Below are positions 1-6,727 of a stretch of DNA of 27,515 nucleotides, in pieces. The translations under genes were made by a program, and so were the position numbers. Position 1 is the first letter of the stretch. Every line of letters begins with the position of its first letter. The notes under the pieces are model-generated. The model worked only from the letters and a program-made list of their open reading frames with translations. It did not search any database and was not told where the DNA came from. The DNA is from a virus, in the IMG/VR virus record IMGVR_UViG_3300032334_002066, positions 1 to 27,515 of that record; one strand, written 5' to 3'.

Positions 1-1
1 A

Positions 2-88
2 TCGATTAAGAGAGAAGATTTTGAACAATTAATAGAAGAAAATGAAAAGGTTATCAAGACAACAGAAAGAAGAAAAAGCAGTAGTTGA
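2..88 (+). CDS. C-terminal end of an upstream gene, partial
   Basis: An open frame enters from the left edge and stops with TGA at 86-88, giving 28 residues rich in Glu, Lys and Arg (it reads EDFEQLIEENEKV in the middle). It overlaps the next gene by 47 nt, more than other overlaps here, so it may be chance. It is kept because nothing else fills the left edge and the charged helical composition matches its neighbours. Function unknown. Confidence 0.35.
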   Translation, partial: SIKREDFEQLIEENEKVIKTTERRKSSS

Positions 89-332
89 TTTAATCAACGA
101 AATGTTTAAAATTGCTGGTCATAATGTTACTTATGATGACATTAAAGACCGTAAAGACAATTGGTTCCAACAATGGACAATGACTGCGGAGCAAGATGAA
201 GAATGGAATGAATGGGGTAAAAAATACCTTATGAAACTATTCCGATTCCCATCTAGAACGGCTGAACGTGAAATGAATATGATACGTTTAATGTGGGGAT
301 TGAAATTAGAAGATATCATAATAGAAAATTAA
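42..332 (+). CDS. Hypothetical phage protein, Trp-rich, 96 aa
   Basis: I do not recognise this as a named family. The N-terminus is basic (MKRLSRQQKEEK). The middle has clustered aromatics and acids (WFQQWTMTAEQDEEW) and the C-terminus is an amphipathic stretch ending LKLEDIIIEN. No membrane segment or signal peptide is visible. It heads a run of closely packed small genes (to 1621) with no recognised promoter inside the window, so it is probably transcribed from further left. An alternative start is Met21. The composition looks like a compact soluble protein. Confidence 0.7.
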   Translation: MKRLSRQQKEEKAVVDLINEMFKIAGHNVTYDDIKDRKDNWFQQWTMTAEQDEEWNEWGKKYLMKLFRFPSRTAEREMNMIRLMWGLKLEDIIIEN

Positions 333-336
333 AAAT

Positions 337-636
337 ATGAACATAGATTTAAAAACAATTTGGATTTATTTTATCCACTTAATGACAGGAATTGCACTTG
401 GATACTTTTTATTCGCTTGCAAATCATCAAAAAGTGGATGTGACGCATACAGTAATACAAGTTACAAGTATTGTATTGAAGGAAAAATCATATACAAAAA
501 TGATACAGTAAACGCTGTTGCACTTACAGACCGATTTACATCAACAGACGATAGTATTTACTACTACAATTCAGATTCGTCACTTATATCTTTTTTAACA
601 CCATATACCGTTTATGAAAATATATCACGAAAGTAA
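337..636 (+). CDS. Small membrane-anchored protein or lipoprotein, 99 aa
   Basis: Residues 7-27 form a hydrophobic segment ending LFAC, so this is either a signal-anchor or a lipoprotein signal with a lipobox-like L-F-A-C and Cys28 as the modified residue. The remainder is polar, Ser/Asp/Tyr-rich, with Cys35 and Cys46, consistent with an exported domain. It starts 4 nt after the previous stop and overlaps the next gene by 23 nt, so it belongs to the same transcription unit. Function unknown; a cell-envelope role such as superinfection exclusion is only a guess. Confidence 0.65.
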   Translation: MNIDLKTIWIYFIHLMTGIALGYFLFACKSSKSGCDAYSNTSYKYCIEGKIIYKNDTVNAVALTDRFTSTDDSIYYYNSDSSLISFLTPYTVYENISRK

Positions 637-850
637 AGGACGACCATCAGAAAAGAAATTAGTTGTGGTTGTAGTGTTTAAAAAACCAACAGGAAAAAAA
701 CACTATATGATGATAACAGAATCTAGTGTTGATGATATTCTTGATGAGAAAAAACGTAACCCATTAATTCCAAACAACTATGAAATAGTTGATATGGGGG
801 TAGGTGAATCGTTTATTGCCAAATATAAAGAACAATACAATATTAAATGA
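614..850 (+). CDS. Hypothetical protein, 78 aa, GRP motif at N-terminus
   Basis: It begins MKIYHESKGRPSEKK, so a KGRP tripeptide of the AT-hook type sits at residues 8-11, followed by a hydrophobic beta strand of five valines. Predicted as a small basic alpha/beta protein. It overlaps the preceding gene by 23 nt and the next by 4 nt (ATGA), which indicates translational coupling. The next in-frame Met is at residue 32, so the first start is preferred. Function unknown; one GRP alone does not prove DNA binding. Confidence 0.65.
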   Translation: MKIYHESKGRPSEKKLVVVVVFKKPTGKKHYMMITESSVDDILDEKKRNPLIPNNYEIVDMGVGESFIAKYKEQYNIK

Positions 851-1083
851 GTTTCTACAAACACAACGACAAGTACTATATTATCCACAGAGATATTCCA
901 CTACACAACTTTACAAACAAAGATGGAATAGTTAATTTAGAGATGGTTAAAGACTGTAGAGATTATTTTTTTCGTGTTGATCATGTGTTACGAAACGACA
1001 CACATTTTTTATTCGCTGAAACTATACAAGATGCAGAAATTATTGAAGAAACTCAAAACATGGTGGAAGAAGCACATAGCTGA
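847..1083 (+). CDS. Hypothetical protein, 78 aa
   Basis: Unrecognised. It starts at an ATGA overlap with the previous gene. The sequence is rich in His, Tyr and Asp at the N-terminus (YKHNDKYYIIHRDIPLHN) and acidic at the C-terminus (AEIIEETQNMVEEAHS). No membrane segment or known motif. Its last 53 nt overlap a short ORF in another frame (1031-1117). Confidence 0.65.
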   Translation: MSFYKHNDKYYIIHRDIPLHNFTNKDGIVNLEMVKDCRDYFFRVDHVLRNDTHFLFAETIQDAEIIEETQNMVEEAHS

Positions 1084-1117
1084 TACCTGCCCAGAACATT
1101 TAAACGATATATTTTAA
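1031..1117 (+). CDS. Possible 28-aa peptide overlapping two genes
   Basis: ATG at 1031 opens a 28-codon frame ending TAA at 1115-1117, 3 nt before the next start. The peptide begins with a basic amphipathic helix (LLKKLKTWWKKH) and ends in an acidic ADTCPEHLNDIF tail. T4-like phages encode many tiny proteins with a basic-aromatic helix followed by an acidic tail, and the composition looks selected. Against it, 53 nt overlap the preceding gene and there is no promoter. Moderate to low certainty. Confidence 0.4.
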   Translation: MQKLLKKLKTWWKKHIADTCPEHLNDIF

Positions 1118-1120
1118 GTT

Positions 1121-1357
1121 ATGAAAGAATTTTATTTATTACCCATTTTGATAGGTTCATTTGCATTAGCAATGGGAATCGTATCATATCAAAACAGAAA
1201 TACTTGTAATATGGATATTACAATGAATGATGAAACAGCATTTAAAGCAAAAAAAGTTACTTGGTACACATTTGGAGTAGCAGACATCACAAAATGTTCA
1301 GGTGAGCGTATTCAAGTTCCAACTCGAACAGTTAAAGACGTAAAATTTATAAAATAA
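1121..1357 (+). CDS. Small exported or membrane-anchored protein, 78 aa
   Basis: Residues 5-23 are a hydrophobic segment (LLPILIGSFALAMGIV) that works as a signal peptide or N-terminal anchor. The rest is a small polar domain with Cys29 and Cys59, able to form a disulfide if exported. The start has the AAGTTATG context common in this genome. It lies in the 42-1621 gene run. Function unknown. Confidence 0.65.
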   Translation: MKEFYLLPILIGSFALAMGIVSYQNRNTCNMDITMNDETAFKAKKVTWYTFGVADITKCSGERIQVPTRTVKDVKFIK

Positions 1358-1360
1358 AAA

Positions 1361-1621
1361 ATGGCAATATCACCTCAATCAATACGAAAAGGAATCATCA
1401 TCAAATTTGACGGTGAAATAGTTGACAAACCAACTGTTTTATCTGCAAGTGAATCATGGAATGAAAATCACCAAATATTATTCAAAAAACTACTTAAACA
1501 AGGTGGACAATTCAAAATCAACGGAATATTAGTTTCAGTTACACCTGAAGAAAAAACATTTAACTCCAGAGGTGAATCAGACGGAGGTATTCAAAAAGTT
1601 GACCCATTAGCTAGATTTTAG
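1361..1621 (+). CDS. Hypothetical protein, 86 aa
   Basis: Unrecognised soluble protein beginning MAISPQSIRKGIIIKFDGEIVDKP, with alternating beta-strand patterning suggesting a small beta-rich fold. It is the last gene of the leftmost run. Its stop codon TAG (1619-1621) shares its G with the GGATTT -35-like box of the following promoter. No catalytic motif seen. Confidence 0.65.
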   Translation: MAISPQSIRKGIIIKFDGEIVDKPTVLSASESWNENHQILFKKLLKQGGQFKINGILVSVTPEEKTFNSRGESDGGIQKVDPLARF

Positions 1622-1653
1622 GATTTGGTTTTTTAAATTTTCTTTCATATATT
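1621..1653 (+). promoter_or_regulatory. Phage promoter, family GGAATA-N17-TTCGTATATT (degenerate)
   Basis: GGATTT at 1621-1626, exactly 17 nt, then TTCATATATT at 1644-1653. This is a weak member of the family but the spacing is exact. It precedes the 1665 gene by 11 nt. Confidence 0.55.
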
Positions 1654-1664
1654 GAAAGAAAAAT

Positions 1665-1871
1665 ATGGGAAGAAAGCCGAAAAAATCAAGAGAACCGAAG
1701 TTACCTGAATTCATTGTGCTGAATGAATATTGTCAAGTATTTTGTGGGTTGCGAGGTGGTTATCCTGCTTTCAGTGATGACCTAGATGAAGCAAAACCAC
1801 TCGTAAGAGACAGTCAAGTCAGAACAATTCAATACGGTACATCATTTAAGTTAGAAAAAGAGTACATATGA
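1665..1871 (+). CDS. Hypothetical protein, 68 aa
   Basis: Basic N-terminus (GRKPKKSREPKLPE) followed by a compact domain containing two Cys (residues 23 and 27) and an SDDLDEAKPLV stretch. Unrecognised. First gene of a two-gene unit behind the degenerate promoter at 1621-1653; it overlaps the next gene by 4 nt (ATGA). The basic tail could contact nucleic acid, but this is inference only. Confidence 0.65.
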   Translation: MGRKPKKSREPKLPEFIVLNEYCQVFCGLRGGYPAFSDDLDEAKPLVRDSQVRTIQYGTSFKLEKEYI

Positions 1872-2053
1872 GTATAGAAGAACCACAAGAATTACACATT
1901 CAATTAAAAACAGCTCAACAAGCACTAGATGAAGCTAAAAAGCAAGGAGTAGAAGCTAAATTGTTGGTTTGTGCTTTGAAAGCAGTAAAGGAAAATCCTG
2001 CTGTAAGCATTCAAAAAGCCATTATAAACGGATACAAAGAATGTATTCAATAA
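1868..2053 (+). CDS. Hypothetical helical protein, 61 aa
   Basis: Gln/Ala/Glu-rich helical sequence (LHIQLKTAQQALDEAKKQGVEAKLL), probably two amphipathic helices. It is translationally coupled to the preceding gene through ATGA. Its stop is followed at once by the GGAATA box of the next promoter. No known family recognised. Confidence 0.6.
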   Translation: MSIEEPQELHIQLKTAQQALDEAKKQGVEAKLLVCALKAVKENPAVSIQKAIINGYKECIQ

Positions 2054-2054
2054 A

Positions 2055-2087
2055 GGAATAGTTTTCAAGAGAAAACTTTCGTATATT
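2055..2087 (+). promoter_or_regulatory. Phage promoter with spacer hairpin
   Basis: GGAATA at 2055-2060, 17 nt, TTCGTATATT at 2078-2087. The spacer contains a perfect 6-bp inverted repeat (GTTTTC, loop AAGA, GAAAAC at 2061-2076). Serves the 2106 gene. Confidence 0.75.
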
Positions 2088-2105
2088 TAAGGCAAATAAA
2101 AGGTT

Positions 2106-2324
2106 ATGAAGAAGGAAAAAAACAATTTTTTAGATACGCTTGCAAGTATATTAGTTGTACTTGTAGTTTTTGCTGTAGCTTGGTATTTCATATCGGAATG
2201 GATTGATTATGTTAAAAATCCTCAAACAAGAACAGCTACATTGATTGCAACCACAGTTGCAATAGTTATGATGGTATTGATCTACAATAACCCAGAGTTT
2301 GTAAGATCCTTAATTAAGGAATAA
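2106..2324 (+). CDS. Small membrane protein with two transmembrane helices, 72 aa
   Basis: Two hydrophobic segments, about residues 12-30 (ASILVVLVVFAVAWYFI) and 44-60 (ATLIATTVAIVMMVLIY), with a short polar linker and charged ends. It is the only gene of its transcription unit. Size and topology would suit a holin or a superinfection-exclusion peptide, but no endolysin or other lysis gene lies nearby, so function stays open. Confidence 0.65.
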   Translation: MKKEKNNFLDTLASILVVLVVFAVAWYFISEWIDYVKNPQTRTATLIATTVAIVMMVLIYNNPEFVRSLIKE

Positions 2325-2350
2325 GAGATTTAAAAAAGAATTCGTATATT
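2318..2350 (+). promoter_or_regulatory. Phage promoter, consensus form
   Basis: GGAATA at 2318-2323 overlaps the stop codon of the upstream gene. Seventeen nt later TTCGTATATT (2341-2350) is followed by GTATAAT. Drives the RadA-like gene at 2379. Confidence 0.75.
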
Positions 2351-2378
2351 GAGTGTATAATTTAAAAAAAGAAAAGTT

Positions 2379-3197
2379 ATGAAAATTGTAAAAAGACAAA
2401 CAACGGGAAAACGAGGACGCCCAGCAAAAGTACAAAATTTAGTACCTGTCCCATCAGTGATTGATTTTACTCAAATTACCAAATTGAATAAACTTGACAT
2501 TGACAAACGAATGCTTGAATCAATGTCAACAGGAGTACCTGCTCTAGATACATTGTTTTCACATGAACAAGGAGTACCATGTGCAACAAATATCATGGCA
2601 ATTGGTGATCCAGGAGTAGGCAAAACAACAGTAATGCTTGATGTTTTAGCTTCTGTTCAAAACAAAGGTCGCAAATGTCTATTCATTTCAGGTGAAATGG
2701 GGCGCAAACAAATGTTCAAATATACTGAACGATTCAAACAATTTGGAATTGTAGATACGCTATTCACATCTGATTTTATGCAATACAATACAAAAGATGT
2801 TATTGAACAAGCATTTGATATTGGTTATGATTTGATTTTGATTGACTCGATTGCTGAAATTATTGAAGGTGCTAGAGACGATAACGGATGGGATCGTAAA
2901 ACAGCTGAATCATGGTTGGTTGAGGCCTGTGTTCGAAATAACAAAGGTGAAAACAAACAAACCAAATTTACTTCATTCCTTCTAATCCAGCAAGTAACCA
3001 AGTCAGGTGAGTTTGTAGGTTCAAACAAATTGAAACATATGACAGATGGAATGCTTGAAATGCGACGTGAATCAGAACGTGATGGTGGGGGTTGCTTCAT
3101 GATGTTTAATAAAAACCGTAATGGAAACGTAAACAAAAAGCTATCATTTGTGCTTGAAAACAATAAAATTAATTACGGAATTTTAGTAGATGCTTAA
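2379..3197 (+). CDS. RadA/Sms-like RecA-fold ATPase with AT-hook N-terminus
   Basis: A 272-residue P-loop ATPase. Visible motifs: an AT-hook (KRGRPAK, residues 11-17), Walker A GDPGVGKT (76-83), Walker B DLILID (151-156), the QQVTKSG...KLKHMTD segment (204-223) typical of RadA/Sms, and a degenerate KNRFG signature (KNRNG, 245-249). It lacks the N-terminal zinc finger and C-terminal Lon-like domain of bacterial RadA, so it is a core-only version. RadA drives branch migration in homologous recombination; the phage protein probably acts in recombination or replication, or as a single-stranded DNA motor. The -35 box of the next promoter (GGAATT, 3177-3182) lies inside its last codons. Confidence 0.85.
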   Translation: MKIVKRQTTGKRGRPAKVQNLVPVPSVIDFTQITKLNKLDIDKRMLESMSTGVPALDTLFSHEQGVPCATNIMAIGDPGVGKTTVMLDVLASVQNKGRKCLFISGEMGRKQMFKYTERFKQFGIVDTLFTSDFMQYNTKDVIEQAFDIGYDLILIDSIAEIIEGARDDNGWDRKTAESWLVEACVRNNKGENKQTKFTSFLLIQQVTKSGEFVGSNKLKHMTDGMLEMRRESERDGGGCFMMFNKNRNGNVNKKLSFVLENNKINYGILVDA

Positions 3198-3209
3198 ATT
3201 TCGTATATT
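3177..3209 (+). promoter_or_regulatory. Phage promoter with -35 inside coding sequence
   Basis: GGAATT at 3177-3182 lies within the last codons of the ATPase gene. Seventeen nt later comes TTCGTATATT (3200-3209). Serves the 3227-4080 operon. Confidence 0.7.
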
Positions 3210-3226
3210 AAATTAAAATTAAGAAA

Positions 3227-3466
3227 ATGAGTGAAAGAAGAATTATGAGCCAAATAGCATCAAGTAATGCTGATTTCCATCCGATTATTCGGGATAGTAA
3301 ATTGAGTATTGAAGACAAATTGTATTTGCAAGACGCATTAGTGAATTTATTCAAAGGTGATTTTCAAGCAATGATTCATGATATGTTAGAACATGCTCTT
3401 GAAAAGGAAGAATATGAAGTAGCAATTGTTATTAGAGACGAACTAGATAAAATAGATAAAAAATGA
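3227..3466 (+). CDS. Hypothetical protein, 79 aa
   Basis: Mostly helical, beginning MSERRIMSQIASSNADFHP, with an acidic-amphipathic C-terminal half (LEHALEKEEYEVAIVIRDELDKIDKK) resembling the UvrB/UvrC-motif type of helical hairpin, though not convincingly. First gene of a three-gene operon; its stop overlaps the next start (ATGA). Function unknown. Confidence 0.65.
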   Translation: MSERRIMSQIASSNADFHPIIRDSKLSIEDKLYLQDALVNLFKGDFQAMIHDMLEHALEKEEYEVAIVIRDELDKIDKK

Positions 3467-3747
3467 CAGAAAAAGAATTGCAATTACTAGGTTTTGAGAA
3501 ACAAGAAGATGGTGGAATAGAAGTTTCAGATGATGAAGGTGGACTTTGGATAGAAGATGAATTCCACTACTACACATATGATATAGTAAATGGACTCACC
3601 TTAATTTCAAATTCAAACACTGATGTAGGAGAAGATGGACAGTGGTTTGTAGAAATTTTTAATACCGAACCATCAATCCGTTTTACAGAATTTGGTGAAG
3701 TACAAGCGTTTATAAATTTAATAGAAAGTAGAATAGTAAAAAAATAG
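3463..3747 (+). CDS. Conserved phage hypothetical, 94 aa
   Basis: It begins MTEKELQLLGFEKQED and continues with a Tyr-rich strand (FHYYTYDIVNGLTLISN) and WFVEIFNTEPSIRFTEFGEV. I recall this pattern from small proteins common in Bacteroidota phages and prophages, but with no assigned function. It looks like a small alpha/beta fold. Second gene of the 3227 operon, ATGA-coupled to the first. Confidence 0.7.
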   Translation: MTEKELQLLGFEKQEDGGIEVSDDEGGLWIEDEFHYYTYDIVNGLTLISNSNTDVGEDGQWFVEIFNTEPSIRFTEFGEVQAFINLIESRIVKK

Positions 3748-3750
3748 GTT

Positions 3751-4080
3751 ATGGCAAAAAAAGAAAAACATGTAATTGAAGTGAAGTATTTAGATTTGAA
3801 AAAACGTTTCAAAGCAGGAGAAATGTCAATAGATGAGGTAGATCAAATTACCTGTGAACTGATTGCTGAACTTGCTTTATTAACAGAAAGAAACGTTACT
3901 GAAATTGGTAATACATCAATTGATCTCTACAAGGATAGAGTATGGTGGATTGTTGAAAATGCAGGATTGTTACCTGAATATAGAGACGAAGATGAAGATG
4001 TAGTAGATGAAATTGAAGATGACTACTACAAAGTAGAAGAAGATGAGTTTGAAATAGATGATAGTAAATTTTATAGATAA
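3751..4080 (+). CDS. Hypothetical protein with very acidic tail, 109 aa
   Basis: A basic, helical first half (KKEKHVIEVKYLDLKKRFKAG) and a strongly acidic C-terminal third from about residue 78, almost entirely Asp, Glu, Val and Tyr. Acidic tails of this type often mimic nucleic acid or mask a basic partner, but no partner can be named. Third gene of the 3227 operon. A 218-codon minus-strand frame over its end and the next gene is a shadow. Confidence 0.65.
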   Translation: MAKKEKHVIEVKYLDLKKRFKAGEMSIDEVDQITCELIAELALLTERNVTEIGNTSIDLYKDRVWWIVENAGLLPEYRDEDEDVVDEIEDDYYKVEEDEFEIDDSKFYR

Positions 4081-4103
4081 AAATTTGGAGAATTAAAAAA
4101 GCT

Positions 4104-4113
4104 TTCGTATATT
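4104..4113 (+). promoter_or_regulatory. Phage promoter -10 element without a matching -35
   Basis: TTCGTATATT at 4104-4113 is perfect, but the expected -35 position (4081-4086) reads AAATTT. It is the only one of the 34 sites without GGA at the exact spacing. Serves the DUF932 gene at 4161. Confidence 0.6.
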
Positions 4114-4160
4114 GAAAGCAAGAAAAGAGAAAATAAGTTAAATTAAAAAAAAGAAAAGTT

Positions 4161-4970
4161 ATGTTAAATTTAAGCCAAGACAGTTTTTTGACAATGAGTG
4201 AAGTTAAGCAACGCGCCAAGTCAATTTTTACAGAAACAGCCGCTCCAACGGTTTCAGACAAATTTACCCACATTCCAACCAATCGAGTGATTGAAGATAT
4301 GGAACAATTAGGATGGGGTGTAGTTGATGCCAAAGAGGTAAAAGCTAGAAAAGAAGGAACAAAAGGGTTCCAAAAACACTTAGTTGTATTCCGCAACCCA
4401 GATGTAGTAATCAATGGTGCTGACGGTGATACAGTATTTCCACAAATCTTATTAACAAATTCAAACGATGGAAAAAATGCGTTTACGTTTACAGCAGGCC
4501 TATTCCGTATGGTATGTGAAAATGGTTTGGTTATTTCAACTGAGCAGTTCAATGATGTAAAAATGCGTCACATGGGCTACACATTTGAGGAATTGCAAGT
4601 ACAAATTCGTGAAATGGTTGAGCAGTTGCCTTTGACAGTTGAGTCAATGAACAAAATGAAAGAAATTAAGTTGGACGAGGAACAAGCAAAAGAGCTTGCT
4701 AAAAAAGCATTGACAACTCGTTTCACAGAAGATCAAGTTGAAGCTATGAACATTAACCTAGATGAACTACTTGCACCAACACGTAAAGAAGATGAAGGTA
4801 GTGATTTATGGTCAGTATTCAACGTGATTCAAGAAAAGATATTAGATGGTAGTTTTTCATACATGACAGGTGCTAAAATTAGAAAAGCACGTAAAGTGAA
4901 GAATTTCAAACAAGACATGGAAATCAACCAAAAATTATTTGCAATGGCAGCTGAATTTATAGCTGCCTAA
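4161..4970 (+). CDS. DUF932 family protein, 269 aa
   Basis: Matches the DUF932 pattern of phage and plasmid proteins: a strand-rich core with VVFRNPD (residues 75-81), a PQILLTNSNDGKNAFTFTAGLFRMVCENGLV block (from about residue 94) and a helical C-terminal half (residues 130-269). DUF932 proteins are common in phages and mobile elements; their role is unresolved, though links with recombination or plasmid maintenance are often proposed. It is monocistronic, behind the -10-only promoter at 4104-4113, and followed by the tRNA-like RNA. Confidence 0.8.
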   Translation: MLNLSQDSFLTMSEVKQRAKSIFTETAAPTVSDKFTHIPTNRVIEDMEQLGWGVVDAKEVKARKEGTKGFQKHLVVFRNPDVVINGADGDTVFPQILLTNSNDGKNAFTFTAGLFRMVCENGLVISTEQFNDVKMRHMGYTFEELQVQIREMVEQLPLTVESMNKMKEIKLDEEQAKELAKKALTTRFTEDQVEAMNINLDELLAPTRKEDEGSDLWSVFNVIQEKILDGSFSYMTGAKIRKARKVKNFKQDMEINQKLFAMAAEFIAA

Positions 4971-4979
4971 GCAAAAAAT

Positions 4980-5036
4980 CGTCGCAAGTAGAACCGACGG
5001 CCGCGTAAAGGTGCCGCTACTATAAAATTCGGGGTA
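4980..5036 (+). other. Structured leader between DUF932 gene and tRNA-like RNA
   Basis: GC-rich for this genome. It contains CGTCG (4980-4984) complementary to CGACG (4995-4999), and an alternative nested pairing of GTAG...CGGC with GCCG...CTAC (about 4988-5020). These could be mutually exclusive folds. It may be a processing leader for the RNA at 5037-5121. Confidence 0.35.
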
Positions 5037-5121
5037 AGTCAAGTGGTGTAATTGGTAACACGGTCCTAATTTAATATGGTGAATACCAGGGCTAGTGCAG
5101 GTTCGAATCCTGCCCTGACTA
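5037..5121 (+). tRNA. tRNA-like RNA with aberrant anticodon arm
   Basis: The tRNA elements are clear: acceptor AGTCAAG (5037-5043) with CCTGACT (5114-5120, one mismatch), D-arm GTGT/ACAC with a GG-containing loop (5046-5061), and T-arm GCAGG-TTCGAAT-CCTGC (5097-5113). The anticodon region is not normal. The only 5-bp stem (GTCCT 5063-5067 with AGGGC 5088-5092, one G-T pair) closes a 20-nt loop instead of 7, so no anticodon can be assigned. CCA is not encoded. It could be an intron-bearing tRNA, a decayed tRNA or a tRNA-mimic RNA. A strong terminator follows. Confidence 0.6.
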
Positions 5122-5155
5122 CGCTGCTCTTCATAACAGTAGTTTTCTTTTTTAC

Positions 5156-5186
5156 CCTGCCTCACGAAAGTGGGGCAGGTTTTTCT
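5156..5186 (+). terminator. Strong Rho-independent terminator
   Basis: A 10-bp stem (CCTGCCTCAC 5156-5165 with GTGGGGCAGG 5170-5179, one G-T pair) is capped by a GAAA tetraloop and followed by TTTTTCT. It ends the DUF932/tRNA-like transcript, and the next promoter begins 6 nt later. Confidence 0.9.
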
Positions 5187-5191
5187 AAAAA

Positions 5192-5224
5192 GGAATAGTT
5201 TGATCAAAAGAAATTTCGTATATT
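5192..5224 (+). promoter_or_regulatory. Phage promoter, consensus form
   Basis: GGAATA 5192-5197, 17 nt, TTCGTATATT 5215-5224. It follows the terminator at 5156-5186 and serves the four-gene operon 5247-6219. Confidence 0.8.
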
Positions 5225-5246
5225 GAAGTAAATTAAAGAGAGAACA

Positions 5247-5486
5247 ATGAAAACAGCAATGCAAGAACATATTGAGTGGCTCAAGGCAACGTTAGATATA
5301 TGCGAAGATACAGCGCCAAGTTTAGTAAATTGTTTAAAATTGTGTATAAACGATGCTGAGTCTAAATTAGAAATGGAGAAGGAGCAAATTGAAGATGCTT
5401 ATATCATGGGTAGCTACGATATGGCTGCTAAAGAATTTAAACCAAATGAATACTATAACGAAACCTTTAAACAACAAGAACAATGA
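5247..5486 (+). CDS. EMEKEQI-family phage protein, copy 1, 79 aa
   Basis: First of three paralogues in the window (also 5483 and 11036). Shared pattern: an N-terminal helix with EWL, a central EMEKEQIEDAY block (residues 44-54) and a C-terminal EYYNETF motif. This copy is the most divergent. The family is widespread in Bacteroidota phages as far as I recall, with no known function; the helical, acidic sequence suggests a small protein-binding module. First gene of the 5192-promoter operon; its end overlaps the next start (ATGA). Confidence 0.75.
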   Translation: MKTAMQEHIEWLKATLDICEDTAPSLVNCLKLCINDAESKLEMEKEQIEDAYIMGSYDMAAKEFKPNEYYNETFKQQEQ

Positions 5487-5689
5487 AACAAACAGCAGTA
5501 GAGTGGTTATACAACAATTTAAAATCACATTTTGAACACGATGGAGATTTACTTGAAGTAGTACAATTTAGTTTAGAACAAGCCAAAGAGATGGAGAAGG
5601 AGCAAATTGTAAATGCTTATAACGATTGTGAATGGACTGGGGACCATGAAGATGGAGAACAATACTACAAAGAAACCTATGGGAAATAA
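5483..5689 (+). CDS. EMEKEQI-family phage protein, copy 2, 68 aa
   Basis: Canonical member: begins MKQTAVEWLYNNL, has QAKEMEKEQIVNAY in the middle and ends EQYYKETYGK. It is clearly related to the 11036 gene (MKQTAVEWLDEQL, QAKEMEKAQIMEAY, EQYYKETY). ATGA overlap with copy 1 makes the pair a tandem duplication that has since diverged. Function unknown. Confidence 0.75.
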   Translation: MKQTAVEWLYNNLKSHFEHDGDLLEVVQFSLEQAKEMEKEQIVNAYNDCEWTGDHEDGEQYYKETYGK

Positions 5690-5695
5690 AACAAT

Positions 5696-5944
5696 ATGAA
5701 TTTAGGTAGAAATAAAATAACACCCCGCATCCATCAAGGACATAACTTGAAAAAAATGGTTGGACGTGTATTGTGCAGTAATGCATTTCCAACATTTTAT
5801 GGAAAGCTATTATACACAGAAAATGAACGTTGCTATTTTGAAATGATAGAAAACCCTAAATTTACAAAATACAATGCGTGTGCAGGACAGATAGAGTATT
5901 TGTCTGAACAAGTCGTAATAACAGCAAAATTTGAAGACGAATGA
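5696..5944 (+). CDS. Hypothetical protein, 82 aa
   Basis: Basic N-terminus (GRNKITPRIHQGHNLKKMVGRVL) and a beta-rich remainder with several Tyr and Phe and three Cys. Unrecognised. Third gene of the 5247 operon; it overlaps the next gene by 4 nt (ATGA). Confidence 0.65.
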   Translation: MNLGRNKITPRIHQGHNLKKMVGRVLCSNAFPTFYGKLLYTENERCYFEMIENPKFTKYNACAGQIEYLSEQVVITAKFEDE

Positions 5945-6219
5945 AAAAATTTGCAACAGTAGTAGATGAAGAAATGTGGCATGATGGTTTTCAAATCACA
6001 TTTGGAAATGGTTGTACCATTAGCGTTATATTTGGAAAATCATCATATTCAGATCAAGGTAAAACAACAGCTGAAGTAGCAGCATGGAACGGAGATAAAG
6101 ACTGGATGTTATATTCAGATGGGAAATGGGTTGTTTTAGAAGATGGTTATGTAGAAGTAATGCCTCGTTGCACAGCAGATGATGTAGCTGAAATGATGTT
6201 TACTTTAAGTAAGGAATAG
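5941..6219 (+). CDS. Conserved phage hypothetical, 92 aa
   Basis: Pattern FQITFGNGCTISVIFGKSSYSD followed by AEVAAWNGDKDWM. I recall it as a recurring small phage protein with an all-beta appearance and no known role. Last gene of the 5247 operon. Its stop codon is followed by the GGAATA of the next promoter, partly within its final Lys-Glu codons. Confidence 0.7.
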   Translation: MKKFATVVDEEMWHDGFQITFGNGCTISVIFGKSSYSDQGKTTAEVAAWNGDKDWMLYSDGKWVVLEDGYVEVMPRCTADDVAEMMFTLSKE

Positions 6220-6245
6220 AGATTGTAAAAGAAATTTCGTATATT
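6213..6245 (+). promoter_or_regulatory. Phage promoter, consensus form
   Basis: GGAATA 6213-6218 covers the last Glu codon and stop of the upstream gene. Seventeen nt later TTCGTATATT (6236-6245). Serves the 6263 gene. Confidence 0.8.
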
Positions 6246-6262
6246 CCAATAAAATTAAGAAA

Positions 6263-6667
6263 ATGAATTTAGAAAATTTAGACAGAGACGAATTACTAAC
6301 ACTACAACAACTAATCAATAAAGCACTTGAACAACCAAAACCCGTAGTAAAGGATCTTGAATATATGATCAAAGATATTATGGATGAATTTGATTTTGAT
6401 CAAGTAGAACGTGCTATGGGTGCTTTAGATTGGAAATGGCGAGGAGAAACACCTACCATCTATGATTTAAGAGAAGAAGCAGAACGTTTATTGCGAGGTG
6501 CTGCCGAAAACAGATTAGGAATTTACAAAGATACTCACCATGAAGCAGCAAGCGTATATGCTACAGGTGGATTTGAAGCAAAAGCATGGTGTGATGAAGG
6601 TAAAACAAAAGTTATTGGATTGCAATTAGACTTTATAGTAACAAGTTGGGATTCAAGTATAGGCTAA
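6263..6667 (+). CDS. Conserved phage hypothetical, 134 aa
   Basis: Pattern FDFDQVERAMGALDWKWRGETPTIYDLREEAERLLRGA (about residues 44-81), then YATGGFEAKAW and a C-terminal LQLDFIVTSWDSS strand. This arrangement (helical front, TGGF turn, beta end) recurs in small phage proteins from many hosts, which usually sit among early accessory genes. No function is established. Monocistronic behind the promoter at 6213. Confidence 0.75.
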   Translation: MNLENLDRDELLTLQQLINKALEQPKPVVKDLEYMIKDIMDEFDFDQVERAMGALDWKWRGETPTIYDLREEAERLLRGAAENRLGIYKDTHHEAASVYATGGFEAKAWCDEGKTKVIGLQLDFIVTSWDSSIG

Positions 6668-6700
6668 GGAATAGAATACTCAAAAGAAATTTCGTATATT
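6668..6700 (+). promoter_or_regulatory. Phage promoter, consensus form
   Basis: GGAATA 6668-6673, 17 nt, TTCGTATATT 6691-6700. It starts immediately after the upstream stop codon and serves the 6728 gene. Confidence 0.8.
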
Positions 6701-6727
6701 GATTATATAAAAAAAGAAATAAAAGTT

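Noticed and set aside
2106-2324. Two-span membrane protein called as holin
   Set aside because: No endolysin, spanin or lysis gene lies in the neighbourhood; size and topology alone are not enough.
3896-4552. 218-codon minus-strand open frame
   Set aside because: It covers the end of the 3751 gene and the start of the DUF932 gene, which is a recognised family with a promoter; the minus translation is Ser/Phe/Leu-rich low-complexity, typical of a shadow frame.
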